Positions 20,794 through 31,276 of a stretch of 64,000 nt of DNA are shown in pieces. The stretch spans positions 846,501 through 910,500 of the forward strand of contig JASPKZ010002338.1 of NCBI GenBank assembly GCA_030220185.1, given 5' to 3'. Under the pieces are notes generated by a model. It was not told the DNA's origin and searched no databases. It saw only the letters and a program-made list of their open reading frames with translations. The DNA comes from Diploptera punctata (taxonomy: Eukaryota > Arthropoda > Insecta > Blattodea > Blaberidae). A program made the position numbers and the translations under genes. The first letter of the stretch is position 1. Every line of letters begins with the position of its first letter.

Positions 20794-21096
20794 ACTCACT
20801 TGCTCTGTCGAACCCGTAGGTTCATGGCCGCGCGGACATACGCTCTCCATACATCTCATATCCTGAGCTAATGCTTTCCAATCATTCCCCGCATAATCTA
20901 CTTCCCTCAAATCATAGTTAATATTATTCTCCCACCTCATTCTTGGTTTATCAACTGGGCGTTTTCCCTCTGGTTTTCCTACAAGAAGCTTACATGCACT
21001 TCTTTCATTCCCCATTCGTGCCACATGTCCTGCCCATCACAGTCTACGAGACTTAATAGTTATTATATCTGGCTTCCTATACCTTCCATGTAGTTC
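20794..21096 (-). mobile_element. RTE-like LINE 3' end fragment
   Basis: The - strand ORF covers MARMGNERSACKLL to the family C-terminus, which is altered at its end (a local frame change yields CPRGHEPTGS instead of VRAAMNLRVR). It continues as decayed RT to about 21096. Confidence 0.75.
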
Positions 21097-21285
21097 AATA
21101 ATGGTTTACATATTGGTTAAAAAAAACTCAATGGGCGCTACAGGCTTAGATGGTCCATTGCATACCAGCCAGGCGCTGGCCTCACATCCATATGTGTTAA
21201 GATCACTATGTCAGTTCCCCACTCGTTACATAAAATTAATACATTTTTCGCTGTACCCTAGAGTGTTTATTATATTGATTGTAAA

Positions 21286-21574
21286 GTAAAGTAAAGTAAT
21301 CCCTCTACAGGTCTCTGGAGGCCCTCTTAGGGTAGTAGGAGGTCAAGGCTCCCACTTTTTCTGGACAATCGGCACTTGATGTCAGCCTTGCGTGACGGCC
21401 GCCTTTACCCCCAGAACAAGTGTCCGGTACTCATTTCCGTTAGAGGTTGAGTCGACCCCAGGACATAGTGCCGCCAGAAGGTTTGGGTCAGTTTAAAAAT
21501 TCTGACCCCACCGGGACTTGAACTCTCGACCTTCCGGCTTGTAGCGCAGTGCCTTAACCACTGCACTACGACGT
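21286..21574 (-). mobile_element. SINE family A
   Basis: The head at the right (reverse complement cgtcgtagtgcagtggttaa) has B box gagttcaagtcccgg. The left end is a taaagtaaagtaaagtaa tail. It lies between the arms of the inverted duplication. Confidence 0.8.
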
Positions 21575-22105
21575 TTGATTGTAGTAATTTAATGCAACCT
21601 GGTTGATTGATTGAATGGAATAGATCTCATGACCCTACTCTAGACAAGTAAATACGGAGCAAAATGAGGACATCCGAAATCCGATATAATTTCTGTTGGA
21701 AAAACTGCACTTAAACTAGCGTCAAATATTTTCAAAGTCCTATAGAACAACAGTACGCATGCGCCAGAGTATATGGAGCCAGCGATAACCCACAATCGAA
21801 CCACATATCGATTATCATCCTCGATTACTATCCGTCGCTATGAAATTTAAATGACTAATATTTGCAATAAATCCCCAAATCTATATTAAAAAAATGTATC
21901 AATAATATTAAAATTACCAAACTTTATTAAAAATGGGTGTTCACTTACTTATCACTCCCTAACGCTGATCCAACCAGCGATAACCCAAAACAGCGATAGA
22001 AAATCATAGACTAAGTAATATACTCTGTGGAGAAAATAGCAGTTAGCATCACAATATTGTCTAACAGTGTCATAATATTGTGATTTGCATATTTAAATAA
22101 ATACT

Positions 22106-22404
22106 AAACGCCGTAGCGTAGTGGTTAAGGCACTGAGCTACAAGCCGGAGGGTCGAGGGTTCAAGTCCCCTTGGTGTCAGGATTTTTAATCTGACCCAAA
22201 CTCTCTGGCGGCACTATGGCCCTGGGGTCGACTCAACCTCTAACGGAAATGAGTACCGGACGCCTGTTCTGGGGGTAAAGGCGGCCGTCACGCAGGGCTG
22301 ACAACCCGGCTGACATCAAGTGCCGATTATCTAGAAAAAGTGGGAGCCTTAACCTCCTACTACCCCAAGGGTCTCCTGAGGCCTGTTGTGGGATCACTTT
22401 ACAC
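22106..22404 (+). mobile_element. SINE family A with 14-bp target-site duplication
   Basis: Flanked by tttaaataaatact at 22092-22105 and 22405-22418. It is full length from gccgtagcgtagtggttaag to gatcactttacac. It is absent from the matching position in the left arm (near 17700), so it inserted after the duplication. Confidence 0.85.
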
Positions 22405-22499
22405 TTTAAATAAATACTTCAAAATTGTCTAATAATGTTATTAAAGACCTTTTTTTTAATTATTATTCACTGAGAGTAATTAATATTATAGTTACAAAG

Positions 22500-22995
22500 A
22501 AAATAAACGTTATCTTAGTCAAAACATAAATTTATTGTGTCGACGTTTCAATCTCCTGTTGCGAGATTATTTTCAAGACATGGTTGTTTATAAATTTATT
22601 GTACATAGTTACCATCACCAAGACAATTTTTTTTATATGAATACAAATTTAAATGTATAAATTTAAAATTTCAATTTATAATTAACAATATTTTAGCAAG
22701 GAATCATATGTTCCACACCATTAATTTAAATCAAAATAAAGCATTAAATAAACAAAAAGATTTAAATGAATGGTGTGGAACATATGATTCCTTGCTAAAA
22801 TATTGTTAATTATGAATTGAAATTTTAAATTTATACATTTAAATTTGTATTCATATAAAAAAAATTGTCTTGGTGATGGTAACTATGTACAATAAATTTA
22901 TAAACAACCATGTCTTGAAAATAATCTCACAACAGGAGATTGAAACGTCGACACAATAAATTTATGTTTTGACTGAGATAACGTTTATTTTTTTG
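22500..22995. mobile_element. foldback module with hammerhead-like ends
   Basis: Inverted arms of about 225 bp (22505-22727 and 22765-22990) surround a roughly 40-bp loop. Each outer arm contains a TGTC/GACA helix, a TTGAAAA core variant, the hairpin AATCTC/GAGATT, GAAA and palindrome ACGT then C (+ strand 22911-22953). The core departs from CTGANGA at two positions. No protein is encoded. Confidence 0.6.
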
Positions 22996-23070
22996 TAATC
23001 ATAATGTTATTACAATTGTTTACAACAATGTAACTGAAAAATCAAGCGCTGGTAGAAGTGCGCAGTGATG

Positions 23071-24473
23071 CAATTTCTGTTTTTAAATGAAACTTAGGAA
23101 CATCACTGGCGCACTTACAAACGATTTTATGGATATTTCAATACATTTATATATCTGTAAAATCATTTATAAGTGTACTGGTGCACAAGCGTATGGTTTA
23201 ATATCCATTGCAATGATCGCATGTAAAGAAAATGTCACAATCGTTTAAATTTAATTGTATAATTTGACAGTTTTTGTTTGGTTTCGAGGAAATGTTAATC
23301 CCGCCTTTCATTTACCAGCAGGAAATACGGTTCGCTGAACAATAATGTGATTCAATTCATGTTGTCAAAGGAGAACTAATTCAGAGAATTGCGAATAATG
23401 ATGAAAACGTAGTAAATGCATGACATTTTAGGCAATATTTTCAAATGATGTTTGATTGGTTTCGTATCATTCATCGGTGAATCTAATATATAATTTATTT
23501 TAACTACTGTAAATAACTCTACATCAAATTCTTATATTCATTCAAATTACACTGGTCAACCTGATTTTTGTCTCATGAGTACCAATAGTTGTACTTAATG
23601 CAGTTTTTTATCCTGTTTTCAAATATGTATTCGGAATTTCTCCATCACCCACAGTTTTTTATTTCAATTTCAATTAATGGATTTAAACAATTATTTTTTA
23701 AATAAACGTTTTTTCGTCCATTTATCCATTGTAACATAAAACCAAATGAGCTAACTCAAATGGTTTTCAGCTATGGAAAAGAGATATCAAGCCAAATTGA
23801 ATCCTAATATGCTGGCCAATTATTGTTGGACCATCAAGAGGGATGCTCCACAGGCAAAATATAGCAGAAAATCGTCATTTCTGACTTTCTAGGTGAGTCC
23901 AAATGTTCGAATATTGTATAGTTACGAATGTAGAAAATATTAAAGTGTTTGAAATTATAAATTCCTGTCTATCGGAAACCTTGCGTGATGGAGAAAAACC
24001 GATATCATATTTGAATTCAGGACAAAAAATGCTATTCAAATCACATATTTTTCTTTCTGAGACAAAAAAAAGTTTATTTTTTGTTTCTCAATATTATTAG
24101 TGTTATAATGATCAAAATTATATTATTTCGTTCAGAAGTATTACAAACATTCATTTCCTTTATGATTATATTCCACATTTATTTTCACTTTATCCATTGT
24201 TAATGGTGGGAAGTAATATTTGGATTTTAATTCAAAATACGCTTGCTATACCTCTTCTGAGCTACGTTCCAGTTGTAATGTAAACAAATCGGATGTATGA
24301 CTGCATTTTCATTGATTGAATAATGATTTTACTTTTATGTATGTAAGAAAATTCAGTTCCCTTTCTAAGATTCGAAATAAAGGAAATAAAATATATATTA
24401 CCCAGCAGCACATGTGTATATAAGTTTATAAGAGAAACTTAAAATGTATAATTACAATTTTAATACATTAGAT
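23071..24473. other. long unassigned stretch
   Basis: AT-rich, with no clear repeat family or domain. The frame at 23903-24100 contains no recognisable motif. Confidence 0.35.
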
Positions 24474-25632
24474 AAGCACTGAAGCATTAGACAGACAATT
24501 AACAGAAGAATATGAAAAATGGGGATTAAATTTGAACATGAAAAAAACAAAATATTTATCAATTGGTGAACGAGAACAAAATTTAATTTTGGAGACTGGA
24601 GAAACAATAAAAAATCTTGTAGTGAGATCACATATTTAGGAATAAAAATAAATAAAAATGGGAGTTATGAAGAGGAAATAAGAAATAGAAATAATAAAGG
24701 AAAATTTGCAATTTCTTGCCTCAATGGAATATTGTGGGATAAAAATATAAGTAATAAAAATAAATAATATTTGAAGAGAAAAATGTTCGCCTAGACCGGG
24801 ACTCGAACCCGGGACCCTTGGCTTTCCGGGCCAAGTGCTCTACCAACTGAGCTACCGAGGCGAGTTACGATCTAGACGCAAATTTTTCTCTTATGTACGT
24901 TGTAATTCCCTCGCGCCAAATGCTTGAAACCATAGCTTCTATCTTTGCAAATGGCGGCTTCTTAGTTAAGAAGACATTTATTGGGAATTTAACACTACTT
25001 TATAGCCAGTAGGGCTTCTATTGACGATTTTTATTATTAATTTAACACTTCTCATAGAAGGATAAATTATATTTGAAGAGAAAAATTTTCGCCTAGACCG
25101 GGACTCGAACCCGGGACCCTTGGCTTTCCGGGCCAAGTGCTCTACCAACTGAGCTACCGAGGCGAGTTACGATATAATAAAAATCGTCAATAAAAATAAA
25201 ATTAATATATATCATACAACTGTTAAAAGCATCATTACTTATGGAGCAGAACTTCGGCCATTAACAACAAAAACAAATAAGTATCTTTTGGCAACGGAAA
25301 TGGATTTTATACAAAGGACCACAAGAATTTCAAGAAGAGAAAAAATTAGGGGCTCAGTTATAAGGGAGAAAATGAAGATTGAAGACACTATTTTAGATTA
25401 TATTAAAACTCAGCAATTAAGATGGTATGGACATGACCAGCAAATGGAACAGGATCGACTACCAAAATCTGTTTTGGAATGGAAACCTAAGGGAAGACGA
25501 AGCAGAGGAAGACCTAAAACCTTCTGGGGTCAGGTAATATATTTATATATGAAGGAGAAACATCTACAACCAGGAGATTGGATGGACCGACAAAATTGGC
25601 TATTAGGAATCGGACGATGTCAAAGACATTAA
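24474..25632 (+). mobile_element. LINE RT fragment interrupted by a tRNA-cassette SINE
   Basis: Left part 24478-24765 reads with stops YEKWGLNLNMKKTKYLSIG and a SHI-LGI block. It resumes at about 25195 with a SIITYGAELRPL block and the ORF 25288-25632 (ATEMDFIQRTTRISRREKIR, QLRWYGHDQQM, KGRRSRGRPKTFW). The interruption is 24771-25190. This is a third LINE lineage, close to the fragments at 50738-51535. Confidence 0.75.
24771..25172 (-). mobile_element. tRNA-cassette SINE, type E dimer
   Basis: Two tRNA-like bodies (24789-24863 and 25089-25163, - strand) are separated by about 225 bp containing gcaaatggcggcttcttagt and the aagacatttattgggaattt block. Each body has acttttctctt-like arms: aagagaaaaat before the 3' end and aaatttttctctta after the 5' end. 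The element splits a LINE ORF; a possible duplication of aataaaaata flanks it. Confidence 0.75.
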
Positions 25633-26224
25633 TCAACCGATGATCTATCTATCCAGATAAGCACTGTTTTATTCTTACGCATGCGCTATCAGAATATGTT
25701 GGGATTTCAGTTGTTTTAAATGAAATAAAATCTATAGAATTTCTTAAACATTGGAAACGAAATATTTTAAAAAGCGGAGAGAAACAAATTGTTTGAAAAT
25801 TTGTCAACACTATAGTGAAAAATATCCTACATTAACCATTGAGGATGTGGTGAAAAGAACAGCAGAATTTACAGGTGAGTCAGCATGCAACATAAATTCT
25901 GCTTATAAAAAATGTACCGGTAAATAAAAGGTTATCTATTTACATGTGGAAAGCGTAAAAATTTAATTAGATGGGCCATGTATAATTTTTTATCGTTAAT
26001 AATAAGAAATGAAGGAAATACCTAACTATTGGTACCATCATATTATGTTGTATTCAGTTTTATTTCCCATAAAATGCGATGTTGCCTAAGAACAATGTTT
26101 CTATCGTGCACAATTCAGTCATATGGCGGGTAAAAGTAGCACCACGGATCCCCCAATACACGGAGCCGGCGGATTAATATTTTATGTAAGTTTGTTTGCA
26201 GTGCAGCTGGAACTTTGCTCGGAA
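25633..26224. other. unassigned stretch
   Basis: No repeat or gene recognised. Confidence 0.35.
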
Positions 26225-26720
26225 TTAGTATACCAGGACTATTTAACTCATGCCCCAAATGGGAGTCAATGACCAATCACGTTTCAATGAATTTTGATTT
26301 ACAACCAATCACATTCGTATTTCACCCATTCCTTTTCCAATTCTCTTTACCACCTCCTGCTTTTGTGATAAAGAAAGCTTCTTCTTTTTTATTATCCTGA
26401 ACAGGTCAGAGCATTATTTTGCAGTGACTGACTCTCCAACAAATACATTGAATATAGAAAATATTGAACAGATTCCTTCGAATTACACATTTGATAATTG
26501 TGTGTTCAACAATTGAGTTTTTATATAATAAATTTGCTGAGTTGTTTATTTAAAAAAATAAATAATAACCTATAATGTTGGTTATAATATACAGTTTGAT
26601 GTGTCACATTTTTTTGTGAACTAAGAGTGCAATCTTACAATATTGCGATCCTATTTCACAATAAATAATATTATATGATCAAGTATGCAGTGAATTAAAC
26701 AAGCAAAACATAACCTCACC
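26225..26720 (-). repeat. unclassified interspersed repeat (copy 2)
   Basis: Inverted copy of 7505-7975; homology extends from ccccaaatgggagtcaatga to the cataacc end. The copies differ by many substitutions and small indels, so they are old. Confidence 0.6.
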
Positions 26721-27194
26721 ACTTCTGATTTGTTTTCAAACATCGCCGTTTACATTAAATATATATATATATATTTTTTTTTAATACCGGTAATTATATT
26801 TAAATAATGATTTTTGAGTAAACAGCTTAATTTTATTCGTTAAATAATCCTAACAAATGTCATTATTGATTTTCAAATCCGCTGGATAAATTCACTCGTG
26901 ACATTACTTGATAGAAGAAGATTTTGAGTTAATTTTAATGATAAATAAGAAAATTGCTCTTCAAGGCGTTATATTGGAAAGATGCCTACGAATAGTGTTG
27001 GTGACCTTGTTTATGATTAATAATTGCACTGACCTACATTAATTGGTTAATTACTAACTAGTCTCACGCTCTCTGACATTCATATCTCTCGCTTTTAAAA
27101 CACACGATTTCCCATCGTTTTCAACTAAACGCAGATAAAATCTTGTTTATTTATTTCCTTTCTATTTCTGTTTTTGCATGCGCCTTTAACTAAA
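26721..27194. other. unassigned AT-rich stretch
   Basis: A short (TA)n run at about 26759-26774; otherwise nothing recognised. Confidence 0.35.
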
Positions 27195-27960
27195 TCACGG
27201 GCGCTATTGTACCAAGATGTTCATGGCCGTGCGGACAAATGCTTTCCATACATCCCTACTTCCTCTTTGGCACTATCGAAACCGTAGGTTCATGACCGCA
27301 CGGACATAAGCTCTCCATACATCCCTATCCTGAGCTAATGCTTTCCAATCATTCCCTGTATAATCTACTTCCCTCAAATCATAGTTACTGTTATTCTCCA
27401 ACCTCATTCTTGGTCTACCAACTGGGCGTTTTCCCTCTGGCTTTCCTACAAAAAGCTTCCATGCACGTCTTTCATTCCCCATACGTTCAACATGTCCTGC
27501 CCATCGTAATCTACGAGACTTAACTGTTCTTATTATATCTGGCTTCCTATAAAGACCAGGTAATTCACTGTTATGCAGTCTTCTCCATTCACTTGTCTGT
27601 TCATCTCTCTTTGGTCCAAAAATTTTCCTAAGTACTTTATTCTCAAAAACTCGTAATCTCCTTTCCTCCCTTAAAGTAAGAGTCCATGTTTCGCATCCAT
27701 ATAATATAACTGGTAGAATAATAGTTTTATATATTTTCAGTTTAACGTTTTTTGAAAGGAGTTGGGACATCAAGAGTCTCTGCAATGCATAATAGCATGC
27801 ATTTCCAGAATTGAGCCTATGTTTAATTTCTTTGTGCATCTCATTCCTATTTGTGATTATTGTTCCTAGGTATTTGAATTCAGCCACTTCCTCAAAATTT
27901 CCCTCATTTGTCATTAGATGTCCATTTCCATTATATAATGTATTTTCTACACCATACATC
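27195..27960 (-). mobile_element. RTE-like LINE 3' fragment with long open frame
   Basis: A 228-residue uninterrupted frame (27959 down to 27273) covers the RT C-terminus from the NSLYNGN-like region through FKYLGTIITNRNEMHKEIKH, ILYGCETWTL and GKRPVGRPRMRLE to the family C-terminus (NLRFR). The catalytic YADD region is missing, so it cannot be functional. A partial second terminus follows on the left. Confidence 0.85.
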
Positions 27961-29190
27961 CCTCTATCTTCTTGAGCTAATGTTTTCCAGTCATTCTCTC
28001 AATATCTCTCTCAAATCATGGATATTATTTTTCCTTGATGTTACTTTGGTTTTCCCTACAAGAAGTTTCCATGCCCCTCTTTCTTTCCCATTCTTGTCAC
28101 ATGCACTGTCCATCGCATTCTACGAGACATTCCGTAAAACGAGGCTACTTTGACAAATTTTCGAAGATTTTTAAGGTCTAACTCGTATGATTTATGCCCA
28201 AAAAATTGAATGTATGATTTATTGTACCAATTGAACCTTAGACTACAAATCCCATTTGGTACTGTTCTCCTCAAATAAAAACTTAGTAGGACAACAATGA
28301 GTTTTGTTTAGGTCTGTTTTGCCCATGTGCTGGGGCTACTTTGACATCACATTTGTTTTCACTATAATTCAAAGTAGACCCACTGTAGGTACTACTTTGA
28401 CACCAATTTATCATTTTGTAAATATTTTTATTGTAAACAACCTCACTACAAATGTTTTTATAACTGTAATTTGACAAAATAAACTTAAACTTCTTTATCA
28501 ATTCTGACGCGCAACACAACACAAAAATTATATAATTATTGTAGTTAGACAATCAGGAATTAATTATAAAACATGAATTTTTGAAACAACAGTAGGAAAT
28601 AACAGATTTTCACATCTCATCTTCACATAGTTCACATTCATATTGAGAATTGTTCGATCCTCTGTTACACACACCACAGACCCAGAGCTTGCATCTTACA
28701 CAACAAATCCAGTCCTTACCCCTGTAAAACCGAAAATCACAATTTTAACCTTGCTAGGAATTCATTATTGTTGAAAGTGACACAGATGTGTCTCCAACAA
28801 TTAACATTCTCTTTTAAAACAACTTAATTATTCGTGCGCCTTCAAGGAAATGTCTACACCATCGAATTGTTGTCAAAATAGCCCAAAAAACGCAAGAAAT
28901 TTAAAATGTCAAAGAAGCCCCAATTCTGTCAAAGTTGCCCCTCGAGTCAAAGTAACCCCGTTTTACGGTAACTTTTCTTATTGCACTGGTTTTCCATAAA
29001 TATCATGTATCTCAATGTTATGTAGTTTCCTCTATTCACCTGTCTGTTCTTCTCCATTGGTCCTAAATTTTCCTAAGCATTTTATTCTCAAATATTCATA
29101 AACTTTTCTACTCCCTTAGAGAAAGAGACCGTGTTTCATATCCATACAACATAACTGTAAGAATTACCGTTTTATATTTACTCCATGTCG
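27961..29190 (-). mobile_element. decayed RTE-like LINE copy split by a DNA element
   Basis: Left part 27961-28131 and right part 28969-29190 are consecutive in the LINE: ctacgagac on one side, ttcttattgcactggttttc on the other. The 28132-28968 element sits between them. Both parts are highly degenerate. Confidence 0.65.
28132..28968 (-). mobile_element. pogo/Tigger-like DNA element remnant with PHD-like finger
   Basis: The TIRs are about 23 bp: ccgtaaaacgaggctacttt at the left, inverted ccgtaaaacggggttacttt at the right. The internal sequence repeats the motif actttgac or its complement many times. On the - strand about 28608-28735 encodes a C-terminal cysteine cluster (WICCVRC, WVCGVC, YECELC, then stop) like the PHD-type finger found at the end of some Tigger/pogo transposases. 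The catalytic region is absent. Superfamily assignment is inference. Confidence 0.6.
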
Positions 29191-29429
29191 CCACAGGCCT
29201 ACGAGATCCTTGGCCTACCAGTCGTCTGCTGGCCTCACATCCATATGTGTTAATCGCATAGGTAGACTATCTTCCAGCCAGTGTAAGTACGACAAAACGC
29301 ACTTACGTGCAAAAAAGGCCTAAATACATTAAATGTTGTAATGAATGTGCATTATTATTATTAATAGTTATTTCTCATACAATCATCTGTTATTGATTTT
29401 TTGCTAGCCCAAGGAGATTTAACAGTAAA

Positions 29430-30160
29430 TATATACTTACTTACTTACTTACTTACTCACTGGCACTATCGAACCCGTAGGTTCATGGCCGCACGGACAT
29501 AAGCTCTCCATACATCCCTATCCTGAGCTAATGCTTTCCAATCATTCCCTGTATAATCTACTTCCCTCAAACCATAGTTAATGTTATTCTCCCACCTCAT
29601 TCTTGGTCTACCAACTGGGCGTTTTCCCTCTGGCTTTCCTACAAGAAGCTTCCATGCAAGTCTTTCATTCCCCATACGCGCAACATGTCCTGCCCATCGC
29701 AGTCTACGAGGGTAACTGTTCTTATTATATCTGGCTTCCTATAAAGACCATGTAGTTCATTGTTATGTAGTCTTCTCCATTCACCTGTCTGTTCATCTCT
29801 CTTTGGTCCAAAAATTTTCCTAAGTACTTTATTCTCAAATACTTGTAATCTCCTTTCCTCTCTTAAAGTAAGAGTCCATGTTTCGCACCCATATAATATA
29901 ACTGGTGGAATAATAGTTTTATATATTTTCAGTTTAACGTTTTTTGAAAGGAGTTGGGGCATCAAGAGTCTCTGCAATGCATAATAGCACGCATTTCCAG
30001 AATTGAGCCTATGTTTAATTTCTTTGTGCATCTCATTCCTATTTGTGATTATTGTTCCTAGGTATTTGAATTCAGCCACTTCCTCAAAATTTCCCTCATT
30101 TGTCATTAGCTGTCCATTTCCATTATATAATGAATTTCTACGTGTGACCATATAATATAA
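29430..30160 (-). mobile_element. RTE-like LINE 3' fragment
   Basis: - strand frames 30151-29639 and 29675-29466 are the same protein with one frame break near 29710 (tacgagggtaactgtt lacks the usual acttaactg). It ends in (TTAC)n on the left, the complement of the TAAG tail. Confidence 0.85.
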
Positions 30161-30271
30161 TATAACAGTAAATATATGCTATTTATAACTATAGAAATCG
30201 CCCGGACGTAAGATCGGAATACATAACGTCACATATGGTGCATATTAAACATTATAATTATTTTTAGCTGT

Positions 30272-30618
30272 ACACCGCTGTGATCTCTTGGTAGCGTGCT
30301 GCCTTGTCACGCAGGGATCCCGGGTTCGATCCCCGGTCGGGACAGTTTTTCTGGGTGAGGTTTTTATCGGGGTTTTTCCTCACCTGTAAGACAAATGTCA
30401 GGAACATTTTAAGGCCCAAATGGTCCCCGAAATCATATGGCCATCGCAATCATCATCATTCATATTCATCTTACGTTAAGCTTAAGATTAGGGACTCTCC
30501 TGGCGCACCATTATCATCACCATCGTCCATCATATCATCGGGGCAACGTAACCTCAGAAGTGGGTTACATGTACGCCATGCCAGGAGAGAAACCAGGAAT
30601 GTCGATAGACAAACCTGG
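30272..30618 (+). mobile_element. SINE family B
   Basis: Head ctgtgatctcttggtagcgt with B box gggttcgatccccgg; body complete to acaaacctggggcatttgaa. It is followed directly by a long (TA)n run. Confidence 0.85.
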
Positions 30619-30626
30619 GGCATTTG

Positions 30627-30628
<2 letters not shown>

Positions 30629-30688
<60 letters not shown>
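30629..30688. repeat. (TA)n microsatellite
   Basis: About 30 TA dinucleotides adjoining the 3' end of a SINE. Confidence 0.9.
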
Positions 30689-30689
<1 letters not shown>

Positions 30690-30691
<2 letters not shown>

Positions 30692-31250
30692 GCTTCTGAT
30701 GTATTATTCGCTAAATAGTCACTACAAATCCAACGCGAGGTTGAGTTTTTCATTAGACAAAATCACTCGCAACTTTGTCGCTCGTGATTTTTTCAGAAAA
30801 ACACAACCACTGGTTAGATTACTGTTGAAAATTTTTATTTTATTTTGTAACCTTGGAACGTATCCCCTATATACCCATACAAATTATCATTCCATATTCG
30901 CGGTTTCTGTATTCGCGGCATGTTTGCGGAACATCCCCCGCGAATGAGATTTTACTGTAATTATTAATTTTGAGAGGCTAATTGTGGGATTTGAAATGCG
31001 TGGAAACAGTTCTTCTAACAGTGAAGAATAAATCCACCCACAACATTTTCTAGGAAAACAAAGTGCGAAATGTCAAGAGTTAGCGCCAACCACTCGGACA
31101 GAGTTGCAATAAATCATGTTTACTGTCCTCTATAATCAGTGGGTAGTTTATTTAACGTAGCACCACATTACCTAAAGATCACATAAAAGCTGTGTCATCT
31201 TTTGAGGCAGAAAAAGTTGTCGTGGGTGTTCGTAGAAACTTTTCCGTGAA
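30690..31250. other. unassigned stretch
   Basis: No domain or known repeat recognised. Confidence 0.35.
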
Positions 31251-31276
31251 GTACAAATACATTTTTATCTATTACA

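Larger units (their letters stand above)
21690..23070 (-). repeat. right arm of the large inverted duplication
   Basis: The reverse complement of the left arm. It retains the continuous sequence that is interrupted on the left (gttcacttacttatcactcc), but is itself interrupted by SINE A (22106-22404) and a foldback (22500-22995). Confidence 0.75.

Noticed and set aside
24789..25163. Functional tRNA-Ser or tRNA-Ala genes
   Set aside because: The anticodon loops (CCGGAAA, CCGGCAA) lack T at position 33, the body has no long Ser variable arm, and the copies are embedded in dispersed repeats.
27273..27959. Possible host gene (228 aa, intact frame)
   Set aside because: It is the C-terminal region of a LINE reverse transcriptase present in many truncated copies in this window and lacks the catalytic motif.
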